DNA of 64,000 nt from Candidatus Binatia bacterium. GTDB lineage: Bacteria > Eisenbacteria > RBG-16-71-46 > SZUA-252. Positions 54,225-61,492 of this stretch are shown here, piece by piece (position 1 is the first letter of the stretch; every line of letters begins with the position of its first letter). The stretch spans positions 1 to 64,000 of the forward strand of contig DASQJL010000082.1 in NCBI GenBank assembly GCA_035631035.1, written 5' to 3'. Below the pieces are notes generated by a model. The model did no database searches. It was not told the DNA's origin and saw nothing but the letters and a program-made list of their open reading frames with translations. The position numbers and the translations under genes were made by a program.

Positions 54225-54374
54225 GGATTTGTCTCCCGGAAGTCGGACGAGCTGCCGATCCGACGCTACCGGGGCCGCCCCGGCCCCGCAAGGGAAATCC
54301 CGAGGCGTATACCACGGAAGCATTCGAGGCCGGGAGCGCTTCCGGGCCCCGCGGGGAGCCGCTCCGGCGACCCG
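54225..54374. other. 150-base gap between the epimerase and transketolase genes, with hairpins and a possible promoter
   Basis: No gene. GGGGCCG and CGGCCCC (54271-54287) form a seven-base stem with a three-base loop, and CCCCGCGGGG is palindromic at 54347-54356, just after the epimerase stop. TGG followed by TATACG (minus strand, 54314-54306) could be an extended -10 element, with a leader of about 75 bases before the transketolase ATG. No convincing -35. Confidence 0.4.
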
Positions 54375-55346
54375 TCAGGCGTTCACGTAGCGGGCGTCGT
54401 AGGGCTGGGGGATCCGGCCGCCCCGGACGGCGGCGGCGATCTCGGCGATCCCCTCCCCGACGCGACGCTCGGCGCGGAAGCCCCAGAGGCGCTCGATCTT
54501 GTCGAACGAGACGCGGTAGGTGCGGGGGTCCTTGGCGGCGGGCTGGATCGTGGCGCGGGCTCCGGGAACGTTCTCCTCGATCGAATCTTTGAGTTCCTTG
54601 AGCTGGTAGTTCTCGAGATTGTCCCCCACGTTCACGATCGGCGAGCCCTCCGGCGGCGGCTCGAACGCCGCCAGCCGGAGCGCGCGCGCGATGTCGGCGA
54701 CGTGCACGAAGGGGCGCCACTGCTCGCCGCCGAAGATGGTGACGGCGCCCTTCAGCACGGCGTCGCGCGCGAGCAGGTTCACGACAAGGTCGAAGCGCAT
54801 GCGCGGCGACAGGCCATAGACGGTCCCGAAGCGCAGCAGCACCGGCTGCAGCGTTCCCTCCGACGCCAGCTCGAGCAGTCCCTGCTCGGCATGCCACCGC
54901 GTCTCGGCGTAGAGGGAGAGCGGCTTCACCGGGGACTCCTCGGTGAGGGTCTCCTCGCGCCCCTCGCCGTAGACGCTGCAGGTGGAGGCGAAGACGAAGC
55001 GGCGGATGCCGCGCGCGGCGGCGGACCGCGCGAAAGCCACCGTCGCGGTCCAGTTGGTCTGCACGGCTCGCTCCTCGTCCTGCGCGCACGCCTTGTCCCC
55101 GACGATCGCCGCGAGGTGGATCACCGTCTCCACCCCTTCGAGCGCCTCGGCGTGCGCCCGCGGATCGCGAAGGTCGCGGTGAAGCACGGTGAGCGATCCG
55201 TCCGACGCGAGCCCGTCCAGTCCCTGCCCGCCGAAGAGGAAGCGGTCGAGGACGCGCACGCGGGCCCCGTCCTCGAGGAGGCGGCGCACCAGCACGGACC
55301 CGATGTATCCGGCACCGCCGGTGACCAGGATCGGAGGCCGGCTCAC
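54375..55346 (-). CDS. NAD-dependent sugar-nucleotide epimerase/dehydratase
   Basis: 323 residues of the extended SDR family. PPILVTGGAGYIGSVLVRRLLEDGARVRVLD (4-34) is the NAD site, VIHLAAIVGD and FASTCSVYG (119-127) follow, and RPFVHVADIARALRLAA and VNVGDNLENYQLKEL are typical of epimerases. The YxxxK pair appears as YAETR (Tyr146, Arg150), so the usual Lys is Arg. GTG start overlapping the methyltransferase stop as GTGA. Probably UDP-glucose/galactose-type sugar nucleotides; exact substrate unknown. Confidence 0.88.
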   Translation of the reverse strand: MSRPPILVTGGAGYIGSVLVRRLLEDGARVRVLDRFLFGGQGLDGLASDGSLTVLHRDLRDPRAHAEALEGVETVIHLAAIVGDKACAQDEERAVQTNWTATVAFARSAAARGIRRFVFASTCSVYGEGREETLTEESPVKPLSLYAETRWHAEQGLLELASEGTLQPVLLRFGTVYGLSPRMRFDLVVNLLARDAVLKGAVTIFGGEQWRPFVHVADIARALRLAAFEPPPEGSPIVNVGDNLENYQLKELKDSIEENVPGARATIQPAAKDPRTYRVSFDKIERLWGFRAERRVGEGIAEIAAAVRGGRIPQPYDARYVNA

Positions 55347-56170
55347 CGGCGCACCAGGAGATGAAGGTGGTGGTCGGCCGCGGCGTCGGCCATCGGCCCT
55401 CGCGGCCGGAGCGCGCGGTCCCACGCGGCGGCGCGCTCGAAGAAGGGAGCCAGGCGCGCGTCGCGCCGCCGGCGCTCGTCCAGGGCGCGCGAGGCGTGGC
55501 GCTGCAGCGCGTAGAAGAGATTCGAGCCGAGCGCCTCGTCCCGGAAATGGGGCTCCGCCTCGGCCAGGAGCGACGCCCCCGGCACCACGGCGCAGTAGTA
55601 GCCGTTCTCGCGCTGGGCGCCCACGCGGTGCGGATTGTCGGAGGGATCGCGGAGCAAGGCGCTCCGGTCATTGTTCAGGACGAGCGCCAGGAGTCCCCCC
55701 GGGCGCACGACCCGGGCGAGCTCGGCCAGCGTGGCGCGGCGCGTCTCGGGTGGAAGGTGCTCCAGGAGTCCGAGGCAGACCGCCACCGGAAAGGAGGCCT
55801 CGCGAAACGGGAGGCGGTCGGAGCGGAGCCGCACCGGATCGAGGCCCGCCGCGCCGGCCCGCGCCGCGTTCCGCCGCAGCCGCTGGAGCATCCCCGGCGC
55901 GAGGTCCCCGCAGGCGAGACGCCCAACCCGGGGGGCGAGCCGGATCGACACCCTGCCGACGCCGGCGCCGAGATCGAGCCCGCGATCGGCACGGCCGATC
56001 ACGTCCAGCAGGAGTCCCGTCTCCCAGGCGTCGTACGCCGCGTTCACGTGCGGCGGCTCCCCCAGGCTGAGCACCGCGGCCAGCTCGTCTCCCGCCTCGT
56101 GGCGCGCACCGCCCCAGTAGGCCGCGGCAAGGGCCGCGTCGTAGCCGCGTTCCCGATCGGGGCCGGTCAC
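55343..56170 (-). CDS. Class I SAM-dependent methyltransferase
   Basis: 275 residues from GTG. Motif I is RGLDLGAGVGRVSIRLAPRVGR, post-I LACGDLAPGML, motif II/IV LPFREASFPVAVCLGLLEHLPPETRRATLAELARVVRPGGLLALVL. The last 100 residues are Arg/Ala-rich and probably hold the substrate cap. It is coupled to the downstream epimerase gene by a GTGA overlap, so a sugar or polysaccharide substrate is possible. The start is chosen from the GTG nearest the domain; the long upstream frame runs against the divergent zinc-ribbon gene. Confidence 0.85.
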   Translation of the reverse strand: MTGPDRERGYDAALAAAYWGGARHEAGDELAAVLSLGEPPHVNAAYDAWETGLLLDVIGRADRGLDLGAGVGRVSIRLAPRVGRLACGDLAPGMLQRLRRNAARAGAAGLDPVRLRSDRLPFREASFPVAVCLGLLEHLPPETRRATLAELARVVRPGGLLALVLNNDRSALLRDPSDNPHRVGAQRENGYYCAVVPGASLLAEAEPHFRDEALGSNLFYALQRHASRALDERRRRDARLAPFFERAAAWDRALRPRGPMADAAADHHLHLLVRR

Positions 56171-56191
56171 GCCGTGCTTCCCGCCGGCCGC

Positions 56192-56220
56192 TTGCCGCTC
56201 CGGAACGCCGGGGCTATAGT
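56192..56220 (+). promoter_or_regulatory. Predicted promoter of the zinc-ribbon gene
   Basis: TTGCCG (56192-56197) and TATAGT (56215-56220) are separated by 17 bases on the plus strand, with a start near 56227 and a leader of about 60 bases. The same bases read TACTAT on the minus strand (56222-56217) and could serve the divergent methyltransferase, but no -35 is seen there. Confidence 0.6.
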
Positions 56221-56286
56221 ACGGACCGAACGATGCGCCGCGCGGACGCGCCGCGCGCCCTTCCCTCGTCCCACGGAGGAGTGCGA

Positions 56287-56544
56287 ATGCCCGAGATGGC
56301 CGAGATCGTCTCCAGCCCCGCGGTCGAATGCCTGAAGTGCGGCAAGCTGTTCGGCCCGAATCAGATCTTCCACCTGAAGGAAGATCCGCGCCGGGCCTAC
56401 ATCCGCTGCCAGCACTGCGGCGGGCGGAACGAGATCCGCGCGGAAGAGCGCTTCTGCATGCGCCTGGTCGGGATCCTTCCCGAGCCGGCGGCTTCGCGCG
56501 CAGGGGCCCAGGCGATGTCCACTCCGGAGAACCCGCTCCCCTAA
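56287..56544 (+). CDS. Small zinc-ribbon protein of unknown function
   Basis: 85 residues. Two Cys pairs, C15-x2-C18 (CLKC) and C41-x2-C44 (CQHC), are 22 residues apart and likely bind one zinc ion. The rest is basic around the second pair (HLKEDPRRAYIRCQHCGGRNEIRAEERFCMRL) and has a flexible Ala/Pro tail. ATG 56287 was chosen for its strong RBS (GGAGGAG, five to six bases upstream); an ATG at 56233 lacks one. Isolated on the plus strand between two minus-strand operons. May bind nucleic acid or a partner protein. Confidence 0.82.
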   Translation: MPEMAEIVSSPAVECLKCGKLFGPNQIFHLKEDPRRAYIRCQHCGGRNEIRAEERFCMRLVGILPEPAASRAGAQAMSTPENPLP

Positions 56545-56596
56545 GCGCGCCTCGAGGGCCAGTTCGCGGCTCCGCGTCCCAACGTGATCCGGCATG

Positions 56597-56632
56597 AAAA
56601 CGGGTCCCCCTCCCTCGCGGGAAGGGGACCCG
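56597..56632 (-). terminator. Intrinsic terminator after tRNA-Leu
   Basis: On the minus strand CGGGTCCCC pairs with GGGGACCCG (nine bases), extended by a one-base mismatch and TCCC/TCCC-type inner pairs with a TCGC loop, and is followed by TTTT (56600-56597). It ends the pfkA-gapA-pgk-tpiA-secG-tRNA transcript. It lies 5 bases beyond the mature tRNA end. Confidence 0.8.
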
Positions 56633-56637
56633 ATGTG

Positions 56638-56721
<84 letters not shown>

Positions 56722-56731
56722 GTCTGCTGGA

Positions 56732-57259
56732 TCATTGTCCGCCGGTCGCGGGCGACTGTCCGCTGCCCGAGGCCGGTGGCGTCGTCGCGCCTCCGCTCGT
56801 CGCGGGACCGGAAGGAGGAGCCGTCGTGCCGCTCGGCGAGGGAGCCGTCGTGCCGCCGGGAGCCGGAGCCGTGCCCGCCGGAGGAGCGGGCGCCACGGTG
56901 CCGCCACCCAGAGGAGCGGACGCACCCGGCGAGGGCGCGCTCGCGCCCGAGCCGGTCGGAGGCGCGCCCGCAGCGCGGCGACGTGCCTCTTCCTGAACCA
57001 GGCTGCGCCGCGCCGAGGCCTTCGATGACGAGAGGCCGAGCGTCAGCGACGTCACGAAGAAGAGGACCGCGAGCACGGTGGTCGCTCGGCTCAGGAACCC
57101 CGCCGCGCCGCGCCCGCCGAAGAGGGTCTGGCTGGAGCCGCCTCCGAACGCGCCGGCCAGACCGCCGCCCTTCCCCGACTGGAGAAGGATGGTGATCATG
57201 AGCGCGATGCAGGCGAGAACGTGAATGGTGACGACCAGACCCAGAATGACACCGGACAT
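56732..57259 (-). CDS. secG: Preprotein translocase subunit SecG with a long low-complexity tail
   Basis: 175 residues. Two TM helices (about 3-24 and 60-78) flank the conserved loop LLQSGKGGGLAGAFGGGSSQTLFGGRGAAGFLSRAT, typical of SecG. The remaining 90 residues are almost only Pro, Ala, Gly, Ser and Thr (APPTGSGASAPSPGASAPLGG and similar); most SecG proteins end soon after TM2 or have much shorter tails. It is part of the SecYEG channel. RBS AAAGGAAG before the ATG. 75 bases after tpiA. Confidence 0.93.
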   Translation of the reverse strand: MSGVILGLVVTIHVLACIALMITILLQSGKGGGLAGAFGGGSSQTLFGGRGAAGFLSRATTVLAVLFFVTSLTLGLSSSKASARRSLVQEEARRRAAGAPPTGSGASAPSPGASAPLGGGTVAPAPPAGTAPAPGGTTAPSPSGTTAPPSGPATSGGATTPPASGSGQSPATGGQ

Positions 57260-57334
57260 GCGCGAGCTTCCTTTCGAGAATCGTTTGCCGTGCCGAAGCG
57301 AGTACGCGAGGGTACCACGCGGTCCGGCGAGGGG

Positions 57335-58099
57335 TCAATGCGCGGGGACGGTCTCCTCCAGCAGGCGGCCGATCTCGAGGAACGAGGCGGCCTGGAGCGA
57401 GGCGCCCCCCACGAGGAAACCGTCCACCCCCGGGACCGCGGCGAGCGGTCCGGCGTTCCTGGGATCCACGCTCCCTCCGTACAGGATGGGGACGGGGTCC
57501 CCGGCGGCGCCTCTTCCCGCGGCCGCGAGCTCCTCGCGCACCCAGGCGTGCGCCTCGGCGACCTCCTCCACCGACGCGACCACTCCCGTTCCGATCGCCC
57601 ACACCGGCTCGTACGCGACCCAGAGCGTAGCTTTCGAGGGAGATCCCTCGAGCGCGCGCCGGAGCTGCCGCGCGAGCACGTCGCGCGTCTCGCGCCGCTC
57701 GCGCTCGGCCAGCGTTTCGCCGATGCAGAGCACGGGATGGAGCCCCGTGCGCCACGCGGCGAGCAACTTCTGGCGCACGAGCTGATCGCTCTCGCAGAAG
57801 AGGCGCCGGCGCTCCGAGTGCCCCACCAGCGCATACCGCGCGCCCGCGTCCTTCGCCTGCTCCGCCGAGACCTCGCCGGTGAAGGCGCCCTTCGATTCGA
57901 AGTGGCAGTTCTGCACGCCGAGCGCGGGACCGCCCTCCGTCCGCGACGCCGCGAGCGCGGCCAGCGCGGTGGCGGGAGGGAACAGGACGCAGGCGATTCC
58001 GGAGCGCTCCCGGCATCCCGCGTCCACCCCCTCATACAGGGAGCGCGCCTCGGCCAGGAGCAGATTCATCTTCCAGTTTCCGGCGAGAACGCGCTTCAT
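57335..58099 (-). CDS. tpiA: Triosephosphate isomerase
   Basis: 254 residues. Catalytic Lys10 (GNWKMN), His94 (LVGHSERR) and Glu164 (AYEPVWAIGTG) are present; loop 7/8 residues ILYGGSVDPRNA and GFLVGGASL are standard. It interconverts dihydroxyacetone phosphate and glyceraldehyde 3-phosphate in glycolysis and gluconeogenesis. The ATG overlaps the pgk stop as ATGA, so the two are co-translated. The protein starts and ends at the usual family limits. Confidence 0.97.
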   Translation of the reverse strand: MKRVLAGNWKMNLLLAEARSLYEGVDAGCRERSGIACVLFPPATALAALAASRTEGGPALGVQNCHFESKGAFTGEVSAEQAKDAGARYALVGHSERRRLFCESDQLVRQKLLAAWRTGLHPVLCIGETLAERERRETRDVLARQLRRALEGSPSKATLWVAYEPVWAIGTGVVASVEEVAEAHAWVREELAAAGRGAAGDPVPILYGGSVDPRNAGPLAAVPGVDGFLVGGASLQAASFLEIGRLLEETVPAH

Positions 58100-59301
58100 C
58101 GTGCCGGCCGCGGCGCGTCCTCCAGCGCGGCGACGCCGGGAAGCTCCTTCCCTTCCAGGAACTCGAGCGACGCTCCGCCGCCCGTCGAGAGATGGCTGAT
58201 CTGGTGCTCCACCTCGGCGGCGTTCACCGCGGCGAGCGAATCGCCGCCGCCCACCACCGTGAAGGCCCCGCGCTTGGTGGCGCGAGCCATCTCGCGCGCG
58301 ACGCCGATCGTCCCCTCGGCGTAGGCCGGCACCTCGAAGATCCCCATGGGGCCGTTCCAGAACACCGTCTTCGCGTCGGCCAGCGCCGACGCCAGCGTTC
58401 CGAGCGAGGCAGGGCCGATGTCCACGCCCATGCGGTCGGACGGAATCGCCGTCACGGGAACGATGCGTCCCGGGTCCTCGCCCCTGGGCCCGTCGGCGGC
58501 GCGGCAGTCCTCGGGCAGGAGGAGCTTCGCCGCCTCGACCGACCGGAGCAGCTCGGCCGCGAGCGGGATCCGGTCCTCCTCCACCAGCGAGCGCCCGGTC
58601 TCGAGCCCCTTCGCGCGCAGGAAGGTGAACATCATCCCCCCTCCGACGAAGACCCGGTCCACGCGGGGCAGGAGGTTCTGGAGCACGTCGATCTTGCCGG
58701 AGATCTTGGCGCCGCCCAGGATCGCGACATACGGCCGAGCGGCGCCCTCCAAGAGCCGGCCCAGCGCCGAGAGCTCCTTCTCCATCAGGAACCCCGCCGC
58801 GCGGTCGGCGAGGTGCGCGGTGATCCCCACGGTCGAGGCGTGCGCGCGGTGGGCCGAGCCGAAGGCATCGTTCACGTACGCGTCGGCGAGCGCGGCCAGA
58901 GCGCGGCTGAACTCGGGGTCGTTCGCCTCCTCGCGCGGGTCGAAGCGCAGGTTCTCGAGCAGGAGCGCCTGCCCCGGCTGGAGGGCGCGCGCCTCGTCCG
59001 CCGCCTCGGGTCCGATGATGGACGGGGCGAAGCGCACGGGGGCGCGGAGATACTTCTCGAGCACGTCGCGCACGGGCACGAGGCTCTGCTTGGGGTCGCG
59101 CTTTCCCTTGGGGCGCCCCAGGTGCGAGGCCACGACGAGGCGCGCCCCCTTGTCGAGCAGGTAGCGCAGCGTCGGCAGCGAAGCCACGATCCGGGTGTCG
59201 TCGGCCACGCCCCCCTCGGGCTTCAGGGGGCAGTTGAAGTCGACGCGCACGAAGATCGTCCGCCCCTCCGCCTCCAGATGGTTCAGCCGTCGAAACGTCA
59301 T
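58096..59301 (-). CDS. pgk: Phosphoglycerate kinase
   Basis: 401 residues. VRVDFNCPLKPEGGVADDTRIVASLPTLRYLLDKGARLVVASHLGRPKGKRD holds the 3-phosphoglycerate site; LLENLRFDPREEAND, VNDAFGSAHRAHAST, PYVAILGGAKISGKIDVL and the ATP site FWNGPMGIFEVPAYAEGT...VVGGGDSLAAV complete it. It uses the residues NFN/NCPL and has no unusual gap. It makes ATP from 1,3-bisphosphoglycerate. RBS GAGGAG before the ATG; ten bases after gapA. Confidence 0.97.
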   Translation of the reverse strand: MTFRRLNHLEAEGRTIFVRVDFNCPLKPEGGVADDTRIVASLPTLRYLLDKGARLVVASHLGRPKGKRDPKQSLVPVRDVLEKYLRAPVRFAPSIIGPEAADEARALQPGQALLLENLRFDPREEANDPEFSRALAALADAYVNDAFGSAHRAHASTVGITAHLADRAAGFLMEKELSALGRLLEGAARPYVAILGGAKISGKIDVLQNLLPRVDRVFVGGGMMFTFLRAKGLETGRSLVEEDRIPLAAELLRSVEAAKLLLPEDCRAADGPRGEDPGRIVPVTAIPSDRMGVDIGPASLGTLASALADAKTVFWNGPMGIFEVPAYAEGTIGVAREMARATKRGAFTVVGGGDSLAAVNAAEVEHQISHLSTGGGASLEFLEGKELPGVAALEDAPRPAR

Positions 59302-59311
59302 CTCATTCTCC

Positions 59312-60313
59312 TCAGGACGCCCGTCCCAGCAGGAGCAGCGCGTCCACCATGCGGTTCGAGAAGCCCCATTCGTTGTCGTACCAGGCGAAGACCTTCACGA
59401 ACCGATCCCCCTGGGCCATGGTGAGGGGGGCGTCGAAGATCGCGGAGTGCGGGTTGCCGACGATGTCCGCCGAGACGATCGGGTCCTCCATGTACTGGAG
59501 GATTCCGGAGAGACGCCCCGTCGCGGCGGCGCGCATCGCGTCGTTCACCGCCGCCGCCGACACCGGGCGGGCCGTCTCCGCCGCCACGTCGATGATCGAC
59601 CCGCAGGGAATCGGCACCCGGACCGCGATGCCGTCGAGCTTCCCCTGCAGCGAGGGGATCACGAGCCCGATCGCCTTGGCCGCGCCCGTCGAGGTGGGGA
59701 TCATCGATTGCGCCGCCGAGCGCGCGCGGCGGAGATCCTTGTGGGGGGCGTCCAGCACCTTCTGATCGTTCGTGTAGGCGTGGATCGTGGTCATGAAGCC
59801 GCGCTCGATGCCGAACGTCTCGTCGAGCACCGACAGCACCGGCGCGAGGCAGTTGGTGGTGCACGAGGCGATCGAGACCACCTGGTGCTTCGCGGGGTCG
59901 AACGCCTTGTCGTTCACGCCCATCACGAACGTCGCGTCGGCGCCCTTGGAGGGCGCGGAGACGAGCACGCGCTTGGCGCCGGCGCCCAGGTGCACCGCGG
60001 CCTTGTCGCGATCGGTGAAGCGCCCCGTGCACTCGAGCACGACGTCCACGCCCAGGTCCTTCCACGGGAGGTTCTCGGGCTTCGCCTCGCAGAGGACCCG
60101 GATCGTGGTCGTTCCGACGCGGAGCCCGCCCTCGGCCGGCGAGAACCGCTCCGGCCAGGGCCCGTGGATCGAGTCGTAGGTGAGGAGATGGGCCAGGGTC
60201 TTCGCGTCGGTGATGTCGTTCACGGCGACGAAGTCGATCGTTTCCTTCCGCTTCAGCGCGGCCCGGAGCACGAGGCGCCCGATCCGTCCGAAGCCGTTGA
60301 TGGCGACGCGCAC
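59312..60313 (-). CDS. gapA: Glyceraldehyde-3-phosphate dehydrogenase
   Basis: 333 residues. NAD site VAINGFGRIGRLVLRA; Asp33 of VNDITD suits NAD rather than NADP. The catalytic Cys151 lies in SIASCTTNCLAP (the common SNASCTTNC with Ile148 for Asn); His is in TTIHAYTNDQ; the C-terminal WYDNEWGFSNRMVD is intact. GTG start with AAGGAGG four to five bases upstream. It oxidises and phosphorylates glyceraldehyde 3-phosphate. Ten bases after pfkA and ten before pgk. Confidence 0.96.
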   Translation of the reverse strand: MRVAINGFGRIGRLVLRAALKRKETIDFVAVNDITDAKTLAHLLTYDSIHGPWPERFSPAEGGLRVGTTTIRVLCEAKPENLPWKDLGVDVVLECTGRFTDRDKAAVHLGAGAKRVLVSAPSKGADATFVMGVNDKAFDPAKHQVVSIASCTTNCLAPVLSVLDETFGIERGFMTTIHAYTNDQKVLDAPHKDLRRARSAAQSMIPTSTGAAKAIGLVIPSLQGKLDGIAVRVPIPCGSIIDVAAETARPVSAAAVNDAMRAAATGRLSGILQYMEDPIVSADIVGNPHSAIFDAPLTMAQGDRFVKVFAWYDNEWGFSNRMVDALLLLGRAS

Positions 60314-60322
60314 AGCGCCTCC

Positions 60323-61360
60323 TTAGCTGGAAAACACTCGGGCCAGCTCGTAGAACTCGGGCCCGACGGTTTTGAGCGTCCCGACCGCCTCGGCGAGCGG
60401 GACGTCCACGATTTGCGTGCCGCGGATGGCGACCATCCGCCCGAAACCCTTGTTCGCGATCAGGTCGGCCGCCGCGATGCCGAAGCGCGACCCGAGCACC
60501 CGGTCGAACGCGGTCGGAGAGCCGCCGCGCTGGATGTGTCCCAGGATCGTGTAGCGGGTCTCGAAGCCGGTCTGCTCCTCGAGCCGCTCCGCCAGCGTGG
60601 CGCCGATGCCGCCCAGCCGCACGTGGCCAAAGGCATCCATCTTCTCGCTCGCGAGGTGGAGGGCCTGGCCGCCGTCGTCCGCGAGATGCGCCCCCTCGGC
60701 GACGACGATGATGCTGAAGCTCTTTCCCCGGTCGTGGCGGCGGCGCACCACCTCGGTCACCTCGGAGAAGGCGACCGGGAACTCCGGGATCAGGATGAGA
60801 TCGGCGCCTCCGGCGATTCCGCTCTCGAGCGCGATCCATCCGGCGTGGCGCCCCATGACCTCCACGACCATGACGCGGTCATGCGACTCCGCCGTGGTGT
60901 GCAGCCGGTCGATCGCCTCCGTCGCGATGGTGAGCGCAGTGTCGAACCCGAACGTGAGGTCGGTGCCGTTGACGTCGTTGTCGATCGTCTTGGGCACGCC
61001 GACGACGGGAAGGCCGTCCTGGGCGAGCTTGTTGGCGGTGCCGAGCGTGTCCTCGCCGCCGATCGCGACGAGCGCGTCGATTCCGTGCGTCGCGAGGGCC
61101 GCGCGGATCCGCGCGGGTCCGTCGGCTTCCTTGAAGGGGTTCGTTCGCGATGTGCCGAGGATCGTGCCGCCGCGCGGCAGGATGCCCGACACCTTGGCCA
61201 GGTCGAGCGAGTCGATCTCGTCCACCAGGAGCCCGCGCCATCCGTGGCGGATGCCGCACACGTCCCAGTCGTAGGTCTTGACCGCCCTCTGGACGACCGC
61301 GCGGATCACCGCGTTCAGCCCCGGGCAGTCCCCCCCGCCCGTCAGGATTCCGATCCGCAT
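60323..61360 (-). CDS. Phosphofructokinase, ATP or pyrophosphate dependent (Asp104/Lys124 type)
   Basis: 345 residues. ILTGGGDCPGLNAVIR (5-20), LGTSRTNPF, PKTIDNDVNGTDLTFGFDTALTIATEAIDRLHTTAESHDRVMVVEVMGRHAGWIAL and GHIQRGGSPTAFDR are PFK family A. The residue pair that separates donors is Asp104 (GGEDT) and Lys124 (PKT), instead of Gly and Gly in E. coli ATP-PFK. This pair is found in PPi-dependent enzymes and in some ATP-dependent actinobacterial ones, so the donor cannot be settled from sequence. It opens the glycolytic operon and has a clear promoter upstream. Confidence 0.93.
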   Translation of the reverse strand: MRIGILTGGGDCPGLNAVIRAVVQRAVKTYDWDVCGIRHGWRGLLVDEIDSLDLAKVSGILPRGGTILGTSRTNPFKEADGPARIRAALATHGIDALVAIGGEDTLGTANKLAQDGLPVVGVPKTIDNDVNGTDLTFGFDTALTIATEAIDRLHTTAESHDRVMVVEVMGRHAGWIALESGIAGGADLILIPEFPVAFSEVTEVVRRRHDRGKSFSIIVVAEGAHLADDGGQALHLASEKMDAFGHVRLGGIGATLAERLEEQTGFETRYTILGHIQRGGSPTAFDRVLGSRFGIAAADLIANKGFGRMVAIRGTQIVDVPLAEAVGTLKTVGPEFYELARVFSS

Positions 61361-61430
61361 CAGCCGCCCCCGCGTTCCCTGGTAAAGCCTAGAGTAACTG
61401 CTTCGTTCCGTGCGACTTAGAGAGCGATGA

Positions 61431-61459
61431 ATTCTAGGCGCCGGCGGCGCTCAAGTCAA
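61431..61459 (-). promoter_or_regulatory. Predicted promoter of the pfkA-gapA-pgk-tpiA-secG operon
   Basis: TTGACT (61459-61454) and TAGAAT (61436-61431) are spaced by exactly 17 bases on the minus strand, with a start near 61424 and a leader of about 64 bases. It is one of the best sigma-70-like matches in the window. Its -35 box lies in the loop of the inverted repeat at 61443-61467. Confidence 0.7.
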
Positions 61460-61467
61460 GCGCCGCC
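61443..61467. repeat. Inverted repeat at the pfkA promoter, beyond the GWxTD gene
   Basis: GGCGGCGC and GCGCCGCC are perfect complements, 8 bases each, separated by the nine-base loop TCAAGTCAA. It lies 26 bases after the stop of the GWxTD gene. No T-run follows on the minus strand. It may end the outer-membrane transcript weakly, or act as an operator site at the promoter of the glycolytic genes. Confidence 0.45.
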
Positions 61468-61492
61468 CACGGCGGGGCGAGACCTTCGGCGC

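Noticed and set aside
52288-55671. A 1127-codon open frame that looks like a transketolase fused to an unknown N-terminal protein
   Set aside because: The upstream part is an out-of-frame reading of the epimerase and the N-terminal transketolase subunit. The real gene starts at 53292 with an ATGA overlap.
56233-56286. Upstream ATG at 56233 as a leaderless start of the zinc-ribbon gene
   Set aside because: It lies near the predicted transcription start, but the GGAGGAG before the ATG at 56287 is much stronger evidence, and the extra 18 residues are low-complexity.
59895-59905. Ile148 in SIASCTTNC of GAPDH considered as a non-phosphorylating or inactive variant
   Set aside because: The Cys, His and the SCTTNC core are intact, so the change is probably neutral.
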